Notes: a model not told the origin generated them from the sequence alone. A stretch of 64,000 nt of DNA from Hymenobacter roseosalivarius DSM 11622 (GCF_900176135.1 NZ_FWWW01000075.1:124001-188000), one strand, 5' to 3'; positions 42,007 through 53,528 are shown, counted from the first letter of the stretch. Program-made: numbers and translations.

Positions 42007-43257
42007 CTACAACTTGTGTTCAGTTGGCAGCAGCAGCGAGCTATCGCCGTAGCTCAAAAATCGATACTCGTGCGCTAAAGCGTGGTTGTAAACTCGCCGC
42101 CAGGCGGGGCCAATAAGAGCTGCTACGAGCAGCAGCAGGGTGCTTTCGGGCTGGTGAAAGTTGGTGACCAGACCCTGAACTACCCTGAACTCGTAGCCCG
42201 GCGCAATAAGCAGCTGCGTGGTAGCGCGCAGGAAAGTATTGCCACTGCCTTCCACGTATCGCAGTAAGGCCTGCAATGCCTCCGCTACCGTTACCAGCGG
42301 TCCTTCTTCGTACGGCTGCCACTGGGTCACATGCAGCCCGGTTACGGACATCCTATCGGGCTGCTGAGTCAGCCTGGCCCCCAGCCAGTACAGGCTTTCG
42401 AGGGTGCGCAGACTGGTAGTGCCCACCGCGATAATGGGCTGTGGTGCCTGCTCCAACAGTTGGCGCAGCACGCTGGCTTCCACCACAAACGGCTCGTCGT
42501 GCATGGCGTGGCCCGCCATGTGCTCGGCTTTTACGGGCTGGAAAGTGCCGGCGCCCACATGCAGCGTTACGCGGGCCGTTTGGAAGCCGTGCTTACTGAG
42601 GTCAGCCAACACGGCATCGGAGAAGTGCAGGCCGGCCGTGGGAGCAGCCACCGCGCCTTCGTGGGCCGCGTACACGGTCTGGTAGCGCACGGCATCTACG
42701 TCGGTGTCTGCGCGGTTGAGGTAAGGTGGAAGCGGCAAGTGCCCGGCATAGCGCAGCACTTCCGCGAAAGGCAACGCAGCCGGCTCCCAACTGAACTGAA
42801 TAAGGGAGTAGCCGTCGGCCACTTCCCGGCGCTCAGCCGTGAGCAAAGCCGGCTCATCATCAACAGCAAATGCCAGCTGTACGGGGCCTGTTTTCCAGCG
42901 CTTGCCATTGCCTACCAGACACTTCCAGACACAGCTGCCGGTTTGCTGCATGGCTGGCTCCACGGCGCGGTGCGGGGCTACGGGCTCCAGGCAAAACAGC
43001 TCGACCGCGCCGCCCGTAGGCTTCTGGCAAAAAAGCCGCGCCCGCACCACCTTTGTGTCGTTGAAGACCAGTAAGGCGCTGGGGGGCAATTCAGACGATA
43101 AATTACGGAAGCGTTGATCGGAAATCTGCCCCCCCCGATATACCAGTAGGCGCGACTGGTCGCGGTGGGGCAAGGGCTCCGGCGCGATGCGATGGGGGGG
43201 CAATTCGTAGGTAAAATCCTGGATGGAAAGCTGACGCGGATCGGGAAAGGCGGACAT
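42007..43257 (-). CDS. queA: S-adenosylmethionine:tRNA ribosyltransferase-isomerase
   Basis: A 416-residue cytoplasmic enzyme that makes epoxyqueuosine in tRNA from preQ1 by transferring ribose from SAM. The N-terminal segment is PHRIAPEPLPHRDQSRLLVY, with LVFNDTKVVRARLF and AAPTAGLHFSDAVL at about 60 and 200, and NFHQPESTLLLLVAAL near the end. These are family landmarks. Length is a little above the usual 340-360 because of an added segment. It stands alone on the left strand. It carries three copies of the GGGGGGC word. Confidence 0.92.
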   Translation of the reverse strand: MSAFPDPRQLSIQDFTYELPPHRIAPEPLPHRDQSRLLVYRGGQISDQRFRNLSSELPPSALLVFNDTKVVRARLFCQKPTGGAVELFCLEPVAPHRAVEPAMQQTGSCVWKCLVGNGKRWKTGPVQLAFAVDDEPALLTAERREVADGYSLIQFSWEPAALPFAEVLRYAGHLPLPPYLNRADTDVDAVRYQTVYAAHEGAVAAPTAGLHFSDAVLADLSKHGFQTARVTLHVGAGTFQPVKAEHMAGHAMHDEPFVVEASVLRQLLEQAPQPIIAVGTTSLRTLESLYWLGARLTQQPDRMSVTGLHVTQWQPYEEGPLVTVAEALQALLRYVEGSGNTFLRATTQLLIAPGYEFRVVQGLVTNFHQPESTLLLLVAALIGPAWRRVYNHALAHEYRFLSYGDSSLLLPTEHKL

Positions 43258-43367
43258 AGCCGCAAAGGTAAGCAGGCAGTCGACGGCTGGCGCACAAAAG
43301 TCAGCCGCCCCGAGGTAGCTGCTTGTGCGCTAATCCGGGGCGGCTGACTTCTTTAAACCAAAGCAGG

Positions 43368-44150
43368 CTAATCGGCCCGTTGAAAAAACATGAGATGCTG
43401 CTGCGGCAGGCTTTCTACGCTTTCGATAAACTCGAGCCCAACGGCGGCCATCTCCTTGCGGGCCTGCTCTATGCTCATCTTATGAATACGCTTGATGGGC
43501 ACATTCACGTCCTCGGCGCGGTATTCCACCAGTGCCAAGCGCCCCGTAGGCGTGAGACTTTTGCGAATGGCCGTCATCATTTCGCGCGGGTGGTCAAACT
43601 CGTGGTACGCATCCACAATCAGCACCAGATCAACGCTATTGGGGGGCAAATTTGGGTTGCGGTTGGTGCTTAATACAGGCTCCACATTCGGTGCCTTGTT
43701 GCGGGCTTTATTCTCCTTTAAGTAAGCAATCATTTCGGGCTGAATATCCACCGCCAGTACTTTGCCCTGGGGCACCAGCTGGCTCATCTGAAAGGTGAAA
43801 AAGCCCGTGCCCGCGCCAATATCGGCTACTACGTCGGTGGGCTTGAGCTTGAGCTCACGCAATAAGATATCGGTGCCTTCTTCCTGCTGCCGGTCGTCGC
43901 GCTCCAGCCAGCCCGCGCCCTCATGGCCCATTACGTGGGCAATCTGGCGGCCCATATAATACTTGCCGATGCCATTGGGGTCGGCGGGGGGCTTTATTTC
44001 GTAGCCGCTGGTATCGCGCGAAGCATTCAGGCGCTTCTCCGTCTCGAGGGGTAAGCGGCTTTCGGTGGGAGGCTGCGTGCAGGAAGTAGCATGTAAAAGC
44101 AGCGCGGCTGGTAATATGACCCACGAAAAAATCAGCGAAACGGTATGCAT
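43368..44150 (-). CDS. Lipoprotein-like SAM methyltransferase
   Basis: A 260-residue protein with a class I methyltransferase domain (motif I VVADIGAGTGFFTF) after an N-terminal hydrophobic segment of about 20 residues that ends in LHATSCTQ, a weak lipobox. Catalytic domain motifs include VLAVDIQPEMI and VDAYHEFDHP. Export of a SAM-dependent enzyme is unexpected because SAM is cytoplasmic; it may be an inner-membrane-anchored cytoplasmic enzyme. Start at ATG 44150 is used since the upstream TTG would add three residues. It lies alone beside queA. Confidence 0.7.
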   Translation of the reverse strand: MHTVSLIFSWVILPAALLLHATSCTQPPTESRLPLETEKRLNASRDTSGYEIKPPADPNGIGKYYMGRQIAHVMGHEGAGWLERDDRQQEEGTDILLRELKLKPTDVVADIGAGTGFFTFQMSQLVPQGKVLAVDIQPEMIAYLKENKARNKAPNVEPVLSTNRNPNLPPNSVDLVLIVDAYHEFDHPREMMTAIRKSLTPTGRLALVEYRAEDVNVPIKRIHKMSIEQARKEMAAVGLEFIESVESLPQQHLMFFQRAD

Positions 44151-44318
44151 AGAAAACAAACAGGGATGCTACGGATAAGCAAACAGCTAAGGAGCCTGAA
44201 GCGTTCGGGAAATAAATTTCTCGTCTGTTCACTACCCCATTGTAGGTGAGAGAGCTTAGATAACGTCAGCTAATTCAGAAAAAATATATTCAAAAAGGTG
44301 ATTTTATCCACCCCTTTC

Positions 44319-44326
44319 TACCTTTG
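44319..44326 (+). promoter_or_regulatory. -7 element before the lipoprotein gene
   Basis: TACCTTTG, a full match to TAnnTTTG, 49 bp before the ATG. A clear TTTG -33 box is not visible. Confidence 0.6.
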
Positions 44327-44374
44327 GACCGTACAAAAGCCGGTTCTACTTCTCTCCACTTACATTTTTGACCT

Positions 44375-44992
44375 ATGAAACACCTATCCGGACTCTGGCA
44401 CAAGCTAACGGTCGTTGTAGCCGTAACTGCCGCATTGAGCAGCTGCAACCGCGCTGAATACGCCATGCTGCCTCAAACAACATCGTATCACGGTACTGCC
44501 CAGCGCGCCGTAACAGTAGCACCCGCTGTGAAAGCTCCTGCCGCTACCGAAGTTACTCCTGCTGTCGAAGCTCCCATATCAACTTCAGAGGAAGTAGCTA
44601 TTACTCGTCCGGTTGAGGTACCCCCCGCTACCGTAGCAGCGCCAACTGCCTCTGCTCAGGCAGTAGCCCCCGCAGTTGCTGTCGCGCCTGCAAAGGCTAC
44701 CGTGGCCCCCAAGCTGAGTTTTGCACAGAAAGCGTTAGTGCAGAAGCTAGCTAAAAAAGCTGAGAAAATGTCGAGCAAGATGCAGGTGAAGCAACGGACA
44801 GAAACAGCCGGAGCCGAGCGGCTGGGAGGCAGACTGCGCCAAGGTATCATCCTGCTTATCGTTGGTCTACTAGTTGGATTATTAGGAACAGCTCTTAGTG
44901 GAGGAATAGGCACATTGATTGGTATCATTGGTACTATTTTAGTCATTGTGGGTATAATTCTCATTGTTCTTTATCTGCTTGATGAATTATAA
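44375..44992 (+). CDS. Lipoprotein with a C-terminal hydrophobic region
   Basis: 205 residues. Signal with lipobox AALSSCNRAE (Cys about 24). The middle (about 45-115) is low-complexity Ala/Pro/Val/Thr. A basic segment follows (KLAKKAEKMSSKMQVKQR), and the last 50 residues form two hydrophobic stretches (GIILLIVGLLVGLLGTAL and IGTILVIVGIILIVLYLL). No family was recognised. Its mRNA ends at the terminator 15 bp after the stop. Confidence 0.65.
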   Translation: MKHLSGLWHKLTVVVAVTAALSSCNRAEYAMLPQTTSYHGTAQRAVTVAPAVKAPAATEVTPAVEAPISTSEEVAITRPVEVPPATVAAPTASAQAVAPAVAVAPAKATVAPKLSFAQKALVQKLAKKAEKMSSKMQVKQRTETAGAERLGGRLRQGIILLIVGLLVGLLGTALSGGIGTLIGIIGTILVIVGIILIVLYLLDEL

Positions 44993-45006
44993 GAGCAACC
45001 GTATAC

Positions 45007-45042
45007 AAAAAGCCCCCCAGCATCGCGCTGGGGGGCTTTTTT
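45007..45042. terminator. Bidirectional terminator between lipoprotein and priA genes
   Basis: AAAAAGCCCCCCAGC, loop, GCTGGGGGGCTTTTTT between convergent genes. Confidence 0.92.
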
Positions 45043-45060
45043 GTGATTGAAAGTTGACGG

Positions 45061-47598
45061 CTACATCGGGTCCACATCGGCCACGAGGCGGGCTTGCTTG
45101 AATTCTTTCTGGTCTTTCACCACGTTCATAGCCGCCAACACATGGGCTTTGGCCTGCTTGAGCACCGTGTGCTCGCGGTCAATCTTAACCGTAATTTCCT
45201 GTAGATAGAAATTACGAATGCGAAAGATATACGGTGCTTCTGGCCCTAAAACGGCCTCGCGGCCCAGCCTTTCCACCAGCTCCTGGGTGAGCAAAATGGC
45301 CGCCTGCTCCGCCAACAGCTGATCGACGTGCTTCACCGTAAGACGAATAACGCGCATAAACGGTGGGAAGCCGTACTCGCGGCGCTGCCCGATTTCGTAC
45401 TCGTAAAATTCGAGGTAGTCGTTGCGGATAACCTTGTCGAAAATAACCTGCGTTGGGTCGGCGGTCTGGATGATGACTTTGCCCTTTTTGCCCTTGCGCC
45501 CGGCCCGGCCGCTTACCTGCACAAACATCTGAAAAGCCCGCTCGTGCGCCCGAAAATCGGGGTAGTGAATGATGCTGTCGGCATTGATAATGCCTACCAG
45601 ACTCACGTTGGCGAAGTCCAGACCCTTGGTTACCATCTGGGTGCCTACCAACACGTTCGTCACCTGGTTCTCGAAGTCAGCGATGATCTGCTGGTACGAA
45701 TTTTTAGCGCGGGTCGTGTCCAAGTCCATGCGCTGCACGTTGGCGGCCGGCAACATGATTTTGAGGTCGTCTTCGATTTTCTCGGTGCCGAAACCGACGG
45801 TTTTCAGGGCGCGGGAGCCGCAGGCGGGGCACTCCACGGGCATCCGGTCGTTGTAGCCGCAGTAGTGGCAGCGCAGCTCGTGGCTATGCTTGTGGTAGCT
45901 CAAACTCACGGCGCAGTTTTTACACTTCGGAATCCAGCCGCAGTCGAGGCAGTTGATGAAAGGAGAGTAGCCGCGGCGGTTCTGAAACAGAATTACCTGC
46001 TCCTGCAGGCCTAGCTTGCGCTCAATCTCACTGAGCAGCTCGGGCGTAAAGTGGTTGTGCATCTTCTTGGCCTCGCGATGCTTGCGCGTATCTACCAGCT
46101 CAATTTCGGGCAAGCCAGCCTCGCCGAAGCGCTTGGTAAGCTGCACCAGCCCCCAGCGCCCGGCACGAGTCTGGTAGTAGGTTTCCACGGCCGGCGTGGC
46201 CGAGCCCAGCAGGGTTTTTGCCCCCTGATAGTTGGCCATCATAAGGGCCACCTCGCGGGCGTTGTAGCGCGGGGCCGGCTCGTACTGCTTGTAGCTCGAC
46301 TCGTGCTCCTCGTCCACGATAATCAGCGCCAGATTATCAAACGGCAGAAACACCGCCGAGCGTACGCCCACCACCACCTGAAACCGCCCCGACAGCACGC
46401 CATTCCATACTTCCACGCGCTCATTATCCGAGAACTTGGAGTGGTACACGCCCAGGCGCGTCCCAAATACGCGCATCAGACGGGTCACAATCTGGGCGGT
46501 GAGGGCAATTTCGGGCAGCAGGTACAGCACTTGGCCACCGCCATCCAGGGCATTGCGGATGAGTTCGATGTATATTTCGGTTTTGCCCGCGCCCGTCACG
46601 CCGTGCAGGAGCACGATGTCGCGCTGGCTGAATTGGGTTAATATCTCGTCGCGGGCGGTGGTCTGGGCTTCGCTGAAGGTAAAATGCAGCTTGGCTTCGG
46701 GCTCATCATCCAGCGGAAAGCGCGACACAATCACGTCGAACTGCTCCAGTACGCCGTTTTTGATGAGCGTATTCACCGCCGATGGCGAAAGGTGCGGACT
46801 GCTGGTCAGCGCGCTTTTCTCCAGCCCCCGATGATTAGCGTGAATATTCTGGTACACTGGCACCCGCTGCAAATAGCGCATGAGCACGTCGAGCTGCTTG
46901 GGCCGGCCGGCCAGCTGGCCGAAAAGCGTTTCCAGCGCGCTTTCCTCAATGAAATGATGCGCCAGCCGCACCTTCTTCACCACTTTGGGCGAGTACTTGT
47001 CGGCCAGATGCTCAAATAGGAAGATGATATCCTTCTGCATCAAGGACTTAATGACTTTATGAAAGCTGCTGACGCCGAGTAGCTCGCCCACTTCCGTGAA
47101 TGTCATAGACTTACCATCCTCAGTGCTCAAAGCCGTCAGAATCTGCTGTTCCGGCTCCGAGATAGGGTAGGGGCTGCCCTCCGCCACGAAAGCCGGGTGC
47201 AGCTGAATGCGCGATTCGGAGCTTAGCTTCAGCGCCGAGGGCAGCGCCGCGTTGATGACCTCGCCCAGCGTACACATATAATAGTCGGCCATCCAGCGAA
47301 ACAGCTTCAGCTGCGGCTGCGTCACGACGGGCGCGTCATCGATGAATTCGAGAATATACTTGGCCTGATACTGCGCGGGGGGCGTTTCATGCACGGCCGC
47401 CACGATGCAGCTCAGCGTTTTTTTGGCCCCAAACTGCACGATCACCCGCCCCCCGATCACGACCTCGTCGTTCATCTCGTAGGGCACGCGGTAGGTGTAT
47501 AGCTTGGGCAGGGGCAGGGGCAGAATCACGTCGGCAAACAGCGTGACGCGGTCGGTGGCCGCCGGCTCCGGCGAAACAAAATCAAAGGTGAGGCTCAA
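45061..47598 (-). CDS. priA: Primosomal helicase PriA
   Basis: An 845-residue replication restart helicase that reloads the replisome at stalled forks. The N-terminal PriA DNA-binding domain (about 20-120) precedes the DEAD/DEAH helicase core, with Walker A in GVTGAGKTEIYIEL at about residue 335 and DEEH Walker B. The zinc-binding Cys pairs CLDCGWIPKCKNC and CHYCGYN/CPACGS are at about 545-595, and the helicase C-terminal lobe follows. No in-frame ATG exists at the N-terminus; the first suitable start is a TTG at 47596-47598. It overlaps no other gene and ends next to the terminator. Confidence 0.93.
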   Translation of the reverse strand: MSLTFDFVSPEPAATDRVTLFADVILPLPLPKLYTYRVPYEMNDEVVIGGRVIVQFGAKKTLSCIVAAVHETPPAQYQAKYILEFIDDAPVVTQPQLKLFRWMADYYMCTLGEVINAALPSALKLSSESRIQLHPAFVAEGSPYPISEPEQQILTALSTEDGKSMTFTEVGELLGVSSFHKVIKSLMQKDIIFLFEHLADKYSPKVVKKVRLAHHFIEESALETLFGQLAGRPKQLDVLMRYLQRVPVYQNIHANHRGLEKSALTSSPHLSPSAVNTLIKNGVLEQFDVIVSRFPLDDEPEAKLHFTFSEAQTTARDEILTQFSQRDIVLLHGVTGAGKTEIYIELIRNALDGGGQVLYLLPEIALTAQIVTRLMRVFGTRLGVYHSKFSDNERVEVWNGVLSGRFQVVVGVRSAVFLPFDNLALIIVDEEHESSYKQYEPAPRYNAREVALMMANYQGAKTLLGSATPAVETYYQTRAGRWGLVQLTKRFGEAGLPEIELVDTRKHREAKKMHNHFTPELLSEIERKLGLQEQVILFQNRRGYSPFINCLDCGWIPKCKNCAVSLSYHKHSHELRCHYCGYNDRMPVECPACGSRALKTVGFGTEKIEDDLKIMLPAANVQRMDLDTTRAKNSYQQIIADFENQVTNVLVGTQMVTKGLDFANVSLVGIINADSIIHYPDFRAHERAFQMFVQVSGRAGRKGKKGKVIIQTADPTQVIFDKVIRNDYLEFYEYEIGQRREYGFPPFMRVIRLTVKHVDQLLAEQAAILLTQELVERLGREAVLGPEAPYIFRIRNFYLQEITVKIDREHTVLKQAKAHVLAAMNVVKDQKEFKQARLVADVDPM

Positions 47599-47757
47599 CG
47601 GAAAGAACAGGCAAAGTCGGAGGGTAAAGATAACAGGAGATGCGGCGCGGACCCGCGCTTGCTCCCTGCTATTCGTAAGAATGCGTCACCGCATGCACTC
47701 CCTTTACTTAACAATTGACAGGGGTAAATGCCGCGAAATCTCACCTGCCATTTCTGG

Positions 47758-49797
<2,040 letters not shown>

Positions 49798-49827
49798 ATA
49801 TAATAAAGTGCGCGGCTAACTAAAGAA

Positions 49828-49853
49828 GAAACCCGGCGAAAAGGCCGGGTTTC
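49828..49853 (-). terminator. Terminator after the GSCFA gene
   Basis: On the left strand GAAACCCGGC, loop, GCCGGGTTTC followed by TTCTTTA. It lies just past the stop codon of the GSCFA gene and does not use the GGGGGGC word. Confidence 0.7.
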
Positions 49854-49856
49854 ATT

Positions 49857-51671
49857 TTACGTTTCGGAAGTTGGTTGGTCGGAAGATGAAGCAGGCTTTT
49901 TGCGCGGAGGCCTTGCTCGGCGCTTCGGTGAGGATTTAACAGGCTTTGAATCCGACGTGGGGGGAGTTTCCGGTGCAGGCGGAGCATCTGCCGTAGGCAA
50001 GCTGGAGGCAGCCAAAGTAAGAGAAAGTTGCTCAGGGGCTGGTGACGGCGGCTCAACAGTCGGCTTGCGCCGGGCCGGACGAGCAGTTCTTGGCTTGCTC
50101 TCAGCTTTCGTTGTCGTTGCTTTTGTGGGCTTGCGTGAAGTTTTAGCGGCTTTCACTTGGGCCGCCGTCCGCCGTTTAGGCGGCGCTGGGGCATGAGCTT
50201 GCACCTCAGGCGCTGTCCCTGATCCTTGTACCTCCCTACTAGAAGGTACTTCTGCTGGAGCAGCATCCTGACTGGTAACCTCTACAGTTTTGTCCGTATA
50301 ATCTGTAATCTCAACTGGTGAGTTGGGAGTCATTTCAGTCTCAGCTTCAACTATTTCTCGTTGGTCTGAAGAATTATCAGCAATCGACAAATCCTCATTT
50401 GCGACGCTGGCCAGCGTCGCCGCCAACTGCGCGGCCTTCTTGCGGCCACTGCGTTTAGCGCCGCCCCGCGACCGACGTTTTTTCTTAAATGGAGCAGCTT
50501 CTGTCGCCTCCGATATTGTTTCCTCACTGACAGCTTGTTCTGGGGTAGGGGAGGAGTAGGAAGTAGGTGCGGTAGTGACCGCGACAGGGACTATTGCGGG
50601 CTGTGGGGCATTTTCAACCTCTCCTATGTCAATACGCTCTTCTTCGTCCTCATCAACTTCCGGTACAGGTGCCGGGCGAGGTTTAAGGGGCGCCGGAAGT
50701 GAATGAAGCTGTTTCTGCACCTCCCGAACCTCTGGCCGCACGTCTACTTGGTTCCCAAGCCGTCGCAGGCGGGTAAGGGTGGTTTCCAGAAACTGGCGGT
50801 GCTCGGGAGAAGCCGGATACAACGGACGATGGGCCATCGCCTGACGTACGGCGTCCCATTCCTTCTGAAAACGGCCAAAGCTGCTATCAAAATATTCGCG
50901 CGAGAAACGCTCCCAGACATAGTCTTCCGCTACTGGCGTGGGATGAATCATATCAGCGGCGTAGAACCGATAATCCCGCAAATCATCCATCAGCAGCTCA
51001 TAGGCAGGGAAATACGTCACATCGGGCAGCAGTTCGCTTAGATAGTGACAAGCTACCCGCAATATCGACTTACTGACCGCATTCAAAGGCAGCGTGTCCT
51101 TTATATGACGCACCGGACTCACTGTCAGCACGAAGCGCAGCTTCGGGTTGCGGCGACGCAGTAGCGCGTGCGTCTCAGCTATGGCATTGATAATCTCATC
51201 AGGTGTCAGCAGCTCTTTCTCAAACTGGTCAGCAGGCACCTTATGGCAGTTACTCACTATTTCCTGGGTTTCCCGCAACCGATAAGCGTAGGCCGTTCCC
51301 AGAGTCAGAACAACAACATCAGCCGTTTCAAGAAACTGGCCAGTATGCTGCATCAACTCCTGAATGTGCTGTAGCAGTTCCACGGGAGAGTCTGAGCCTA
51401 CCGTAGCATGCAAATCATAGCTCTGCCAGCGCCCCCGAGCAGGCACCAAGTGCTGTTGCCAATCCATCTCCTCCCCCGCCGCGGCTCGCAACAGTTTGCA
51501 GGCTGACAACGGATTAAAGACAGTACCAAACGGATTGGTGAGCGACCGTACTTTATAAGTATTCAATCGATCACCCAACACATCCGAAAAGCAGGAGCCT
51601 ACCGTCAGCACGCGAGCCGCGAGCGATAAAGGGCTAGAATGAGGCGTTAGAGGTATTTCAGTACGAAACAT
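49857..51671 (-). CDS. GSCFA-domain protein with long basic tail
   Basis: A 604-residue protein. GSCFA (SGNH-like hydrolase) domain at about 1-320 with VGSCFSDVLGDRLNTYK at about 25-41, which holds the nucleophile-type Ser, and the catalytic Asp/His region in ADMIHPTPVAEDYV at about 240. The second half (about 320-604) is low-complexity: first acidic and Pro/Val-rich, then rich in Lys/Arg/Ala (KRRSRGGAKRSGRKKAAQ and RRTAAQVKAAKTSRKPTK). The tail is probably disordered and could bind nucleic acid or anionic polymer. Start ATG 51671 (MFRTEIPL) is preferred over an upstream start. Confidence 0.75.
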   Translation of the reverse strand: MFRTEIPLTPHSSPLSLAARVLTVGSCFSDVLGDRLNTYKVRSLTNPFGTVFNPLSACKLLRAAAGEEMDWQQHLVPARGRWQSYDLHATVGSDSPVELLQHIQELMQHTGQFLETADVVVLTLGTAYAYRLRETQEIVSNCHKVPADQFEKELLTPDEIINAIAETHALLRRRNPKLRFVLTVSPVRHIKDTLPLNAVSKSILRVACHYLSELLPDVTYFPAYELLMDDLRDYRFYAADMIHPTPVAEDYVWERFSREYFDSSFGRFQKEWDAVRQAMAHRPLYPASPEHRQFLETTLTRLRRLGNQVDVRPEVREVQKQLHSLPAPLKPRPAPVPEVDEDEEERIDIGEVENAPQPAIVPVAVTTAPTSYSSPTPEQAVSEETISEATEAAPFKKKRRSRGGAKRSGRKKAAQLAATLASVANEDLSIADNSSDQREIVEAETEMTPNSPVEITDYTDKTVEVTSQDAAPAEVPSSREVQGSGTAPEVQAHAPAPPKRRTAAQVKAAKTSRKPTKATTTKAESKPRTARPARRKPTVEPPSPAPEQLSLTLAASSLPTADAPPAPETPPTSDSKPVKSSPKRRARPPRKKPASSSDQPTSET

Positions 51672-51840
51672 CAGAATAATAAATGACCAGAAATGGGTCA
51701 ATGGGTAAGCAACCTACTCAACTCTCCTCTTTTAGCCAAAACAGCAACCTACCTGGTATGGATTGCCAGCCTCAGATCAGATAATGCCTCCAACTCGGTC
51801 AAAGTTACCGTCGGTGATAAAAGGCGCGAGGTTGATTAAG

Positions 51841-51876
51841 AAAAAAGCCCCCCAGCGCGGTGCTGGGGGGCTTTTT
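51841..51876. terminator. Terminator of the ribosomal protein group
   Basis: AAAAAAGCCCCCCAGCG, loop, GCTGGGGGGCTTTTT just past the L9 stop on the left strand. The A/T runs on both sides allow action in either direction. Confidence 0.9.
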
Positions 51877-51892
51877 CTTGAAGCGAAGCAGC

Positions 51893-52336
51893 TTACTCAG
51901 CTACAACATTGAAACGAACCTGATGCTTTACTTCTTTGTGTAGGTTGATGGTAGCAGTGTACTCACCAACAGCGGTTGGTTCCTGATCAAAAGAAATACG
52001 CTTGCGGTCTACGTCGATGCCTTTAGCTTTCAACGCCTCAGCAAGCTGAAGCGTAGTCACGCGGCCAAAAATTTTACCACTCTCGCCTACTTTGGCGCGA
52101 ATGTCGAAAGCCACGTCACCAATCTGGGTAGCCACGCTCTGAGCTTCGGTTTTGATCTTTTCAGCCTTGTGCGCCGCTTGGCGTACATTTTCAGCTACAA
52201 TTTTCTTGTTAGTCTTGTCGGCTAGAATAGCCAACCCCTGCGGGAGCAGGAAGTTGCGACCATATCCAGGCTTTACCGTCACGATGTCGTTCTTGTAGCC
52301 CAGGTTCTTTACGTCGTCTTTCAGAATTACTTCCAT
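51893..52336 (-). CDS. rplI: Ribosomal protein L9
   Basis: 147 residues. The N-terminal rRNA-binding domain MEVILKDDVKNLGYKNDIV and the signature PGYGRNFLLPQGLA are clear, then the linker helix with NVRQAAHKAEKIKTEAQSVA and a C-terminal domain. It is the last gene of the rpsF-rpsR-rplI unit, which ends at the terminator at 51841-51876. Length is the usual one. Confidence 0.97.
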   Translation of the reverse strand: MEVILKDDVKNLGYKNDIVTVKPGYGRNFLLPQGLAILADKTNKKIVAENVRQAAHKAEKIKTEAQSVATQIGDVAFDIRAKVGESGKIFGRVTTLQLAEALKAKGIDVDRKRISFDQEPTAVGEYTATINLHKEVKHQVRFNVVAE

Positions 52337-52344
52337 GTTTTTAG

Positions 52345-52376
<32 letters not shown>

Positions 52377-52438
52377 CTACTATTTCAAGCCAATTACTTG
52401 AGAACATAGTCTCACTCCTCGCTTCTCCTATCTCATGT

Positions 52439-52690
52439 CTATTTCAAAGAGTCGGTTACGTAGGGCATGAGCGCCAGGTGACGGGCCTTAGCCACGGCCT
52501 GAGCCACTTTGCGCTGGAATTTCAGGCTGGTGCCCGTAAGGCGGCGGGGCAGCACGCGGCCCTGCTCGTTTACAAACTTCAGAAGGAAGTTCGGGTCTTT
52601 GTAGTCCACGTACTTAATACCGTTCTTCTTGAAGCGGCAGTACTTTTTGCGGGTATCCTGCTTGTGGATCTTTTCGTTGGCGAGGCTCAT
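52439..52690 (-). CDS. rpsR: Ribosomal protein S18
   Basis: 83 residues. Family core YCRFKKNGIKYVDYKDPNFL, then LTGTSLKFQRKVAQAVAKAR and ALMPYVTDSL. It lies 8 bp after the rpsF stop and 102 bp before rplI. It binds 16S rRNA with S6. Confidence 0.97.
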   Translation of the reverse strand: MSLANEKIHKQDTRKKYCRFKKNGIKYVDYKDPNFLLKFVNEQGRVLPRRLTGTSLKFQRKVAQAVAKARHLALMPYVTDSLK

Positions 52691-52698
52691 CTTCTTAA

Positions 52699-53076
52699 TT
52701 ATTGGGCTACTGCTTCCGATTGTTTCTGGGCTTTCTGCTGGTTCATTTCCCCATTGCGGCGGCGCTCGTTATAAGCTACTGCGTGCTTGTCGAGCACCGT
52801 AGTCAAAAAACGAATCACACGCTCATCGCGGCGAAATGCTAGCTCCAGCTGGTCCACTATGTTACCAGAGCCAGCGAATTCTACTAGGTGATAATACCCG
52901 GTAGATTTCTTCTGAATTGGGTAAGCAAGCTTTTTAAGGCCCCAGTTTTCAGTGTTGATAATGTCGGCGCCATTTTCCTTAAGCACCTGCGAGAACTTCT
53001 CGATCGTCTCTTGCACCTGACTTTCGTTCAGAACGGGCGTCAGGAGAAAGACCGTCTCGTAATTTCTTACTTCCAT
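52699..53076 (-). CDS. rpsF: Ribosomal protein S6
   Basis: 125 residues. Starts MEVRNYETVFLLTPVLNE; the family segment KKLAYPIQKKSTGYYHLVEF lies at about 50-70 and FRRDERVIRFLTTVLD at about 80-96. A C-terminal Gln/Lys-rich tail follows. ATG 53076 is preferred over an upstream alternative, since the family N-terminus starts there. A good promoter lies 43 bp upstream. First gene of the unit. Confidence 0.95.
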   Translation of the reverse strand: MEVRNYETVFLLTPVLNESQVQETIEKFSQVLKENGADIINTENWGLKKLAYPIQKKSTGYYHLVEFAGSGNIVDQLELAFRRDERVIRFLTTVLDKHAVAYNERRRNGEMNQQKAQKQSEAVAQ

Positions 53077-53118
53077 TAGACGGGATGAAAAAATTAAGTG
53101 AAAAACTAAATTAGGGGG

Positions 53119-53126
53119 CAAAGGTA
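53119..53126 (-). promoter_or_regulatory. -7 element of the rpsF-rpsR-rplI unit
   Basis: On the left strand TACCTTTG, a full TAnnTTTG match, 43 bp before the rpsF start. No clear -33 box. The gap 53127-53450 to the next promoter is A/T-rich spacer with no gene. Confidence 0.65.
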
Positions 53127-53450
53127 GCTAAATAACAGGATATCTGCGCTAAACACTTCACTTATTTTTACCTTGAAACCGGAAAATCAATTTCCTGCCA
53201 AACAACTATATAGAGGTGCTGAATGGAAATTTTAACGGAAACATTGCTTACTATAAACTAAGTAAAACCTTTCGCTGGCAACAACAGTTGGAGAACTAAC
53301 AGACCACGATAATTGCCAAATCCACTAGTACAGTGGGCTTACATCTGGCTAGTTGAGTTGCAACCCCTTATTTTAGTGCTGAAGTGCTGCGAAGTGGGTT
53401 TTTGGTGGGTTTTGCTGTGTTTTCCTTTCCCAAAAATTAGAAGTGTCGCT

Positions 53451-53481
53451 TTTGTTTCCTGCATTTCCCGACCTACATTTG
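53451..53481 (+). promoter_or_regulatory. Promoter of the act operon
   Basis: TTTG at 53451-53454, 19 bp, TACATTTG at 53474-53481. It is an exact match to the Bacteroidota consensus with the usual spacing. Transcription would start about 40 nt before the actA ATG. Confidence 0.8.
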
Positions 53482-53528
53482 TGGCCTTAAGGCACCCCTG
53501 CGTTTCTTTTCCCCAGTGAATTTGTGCT

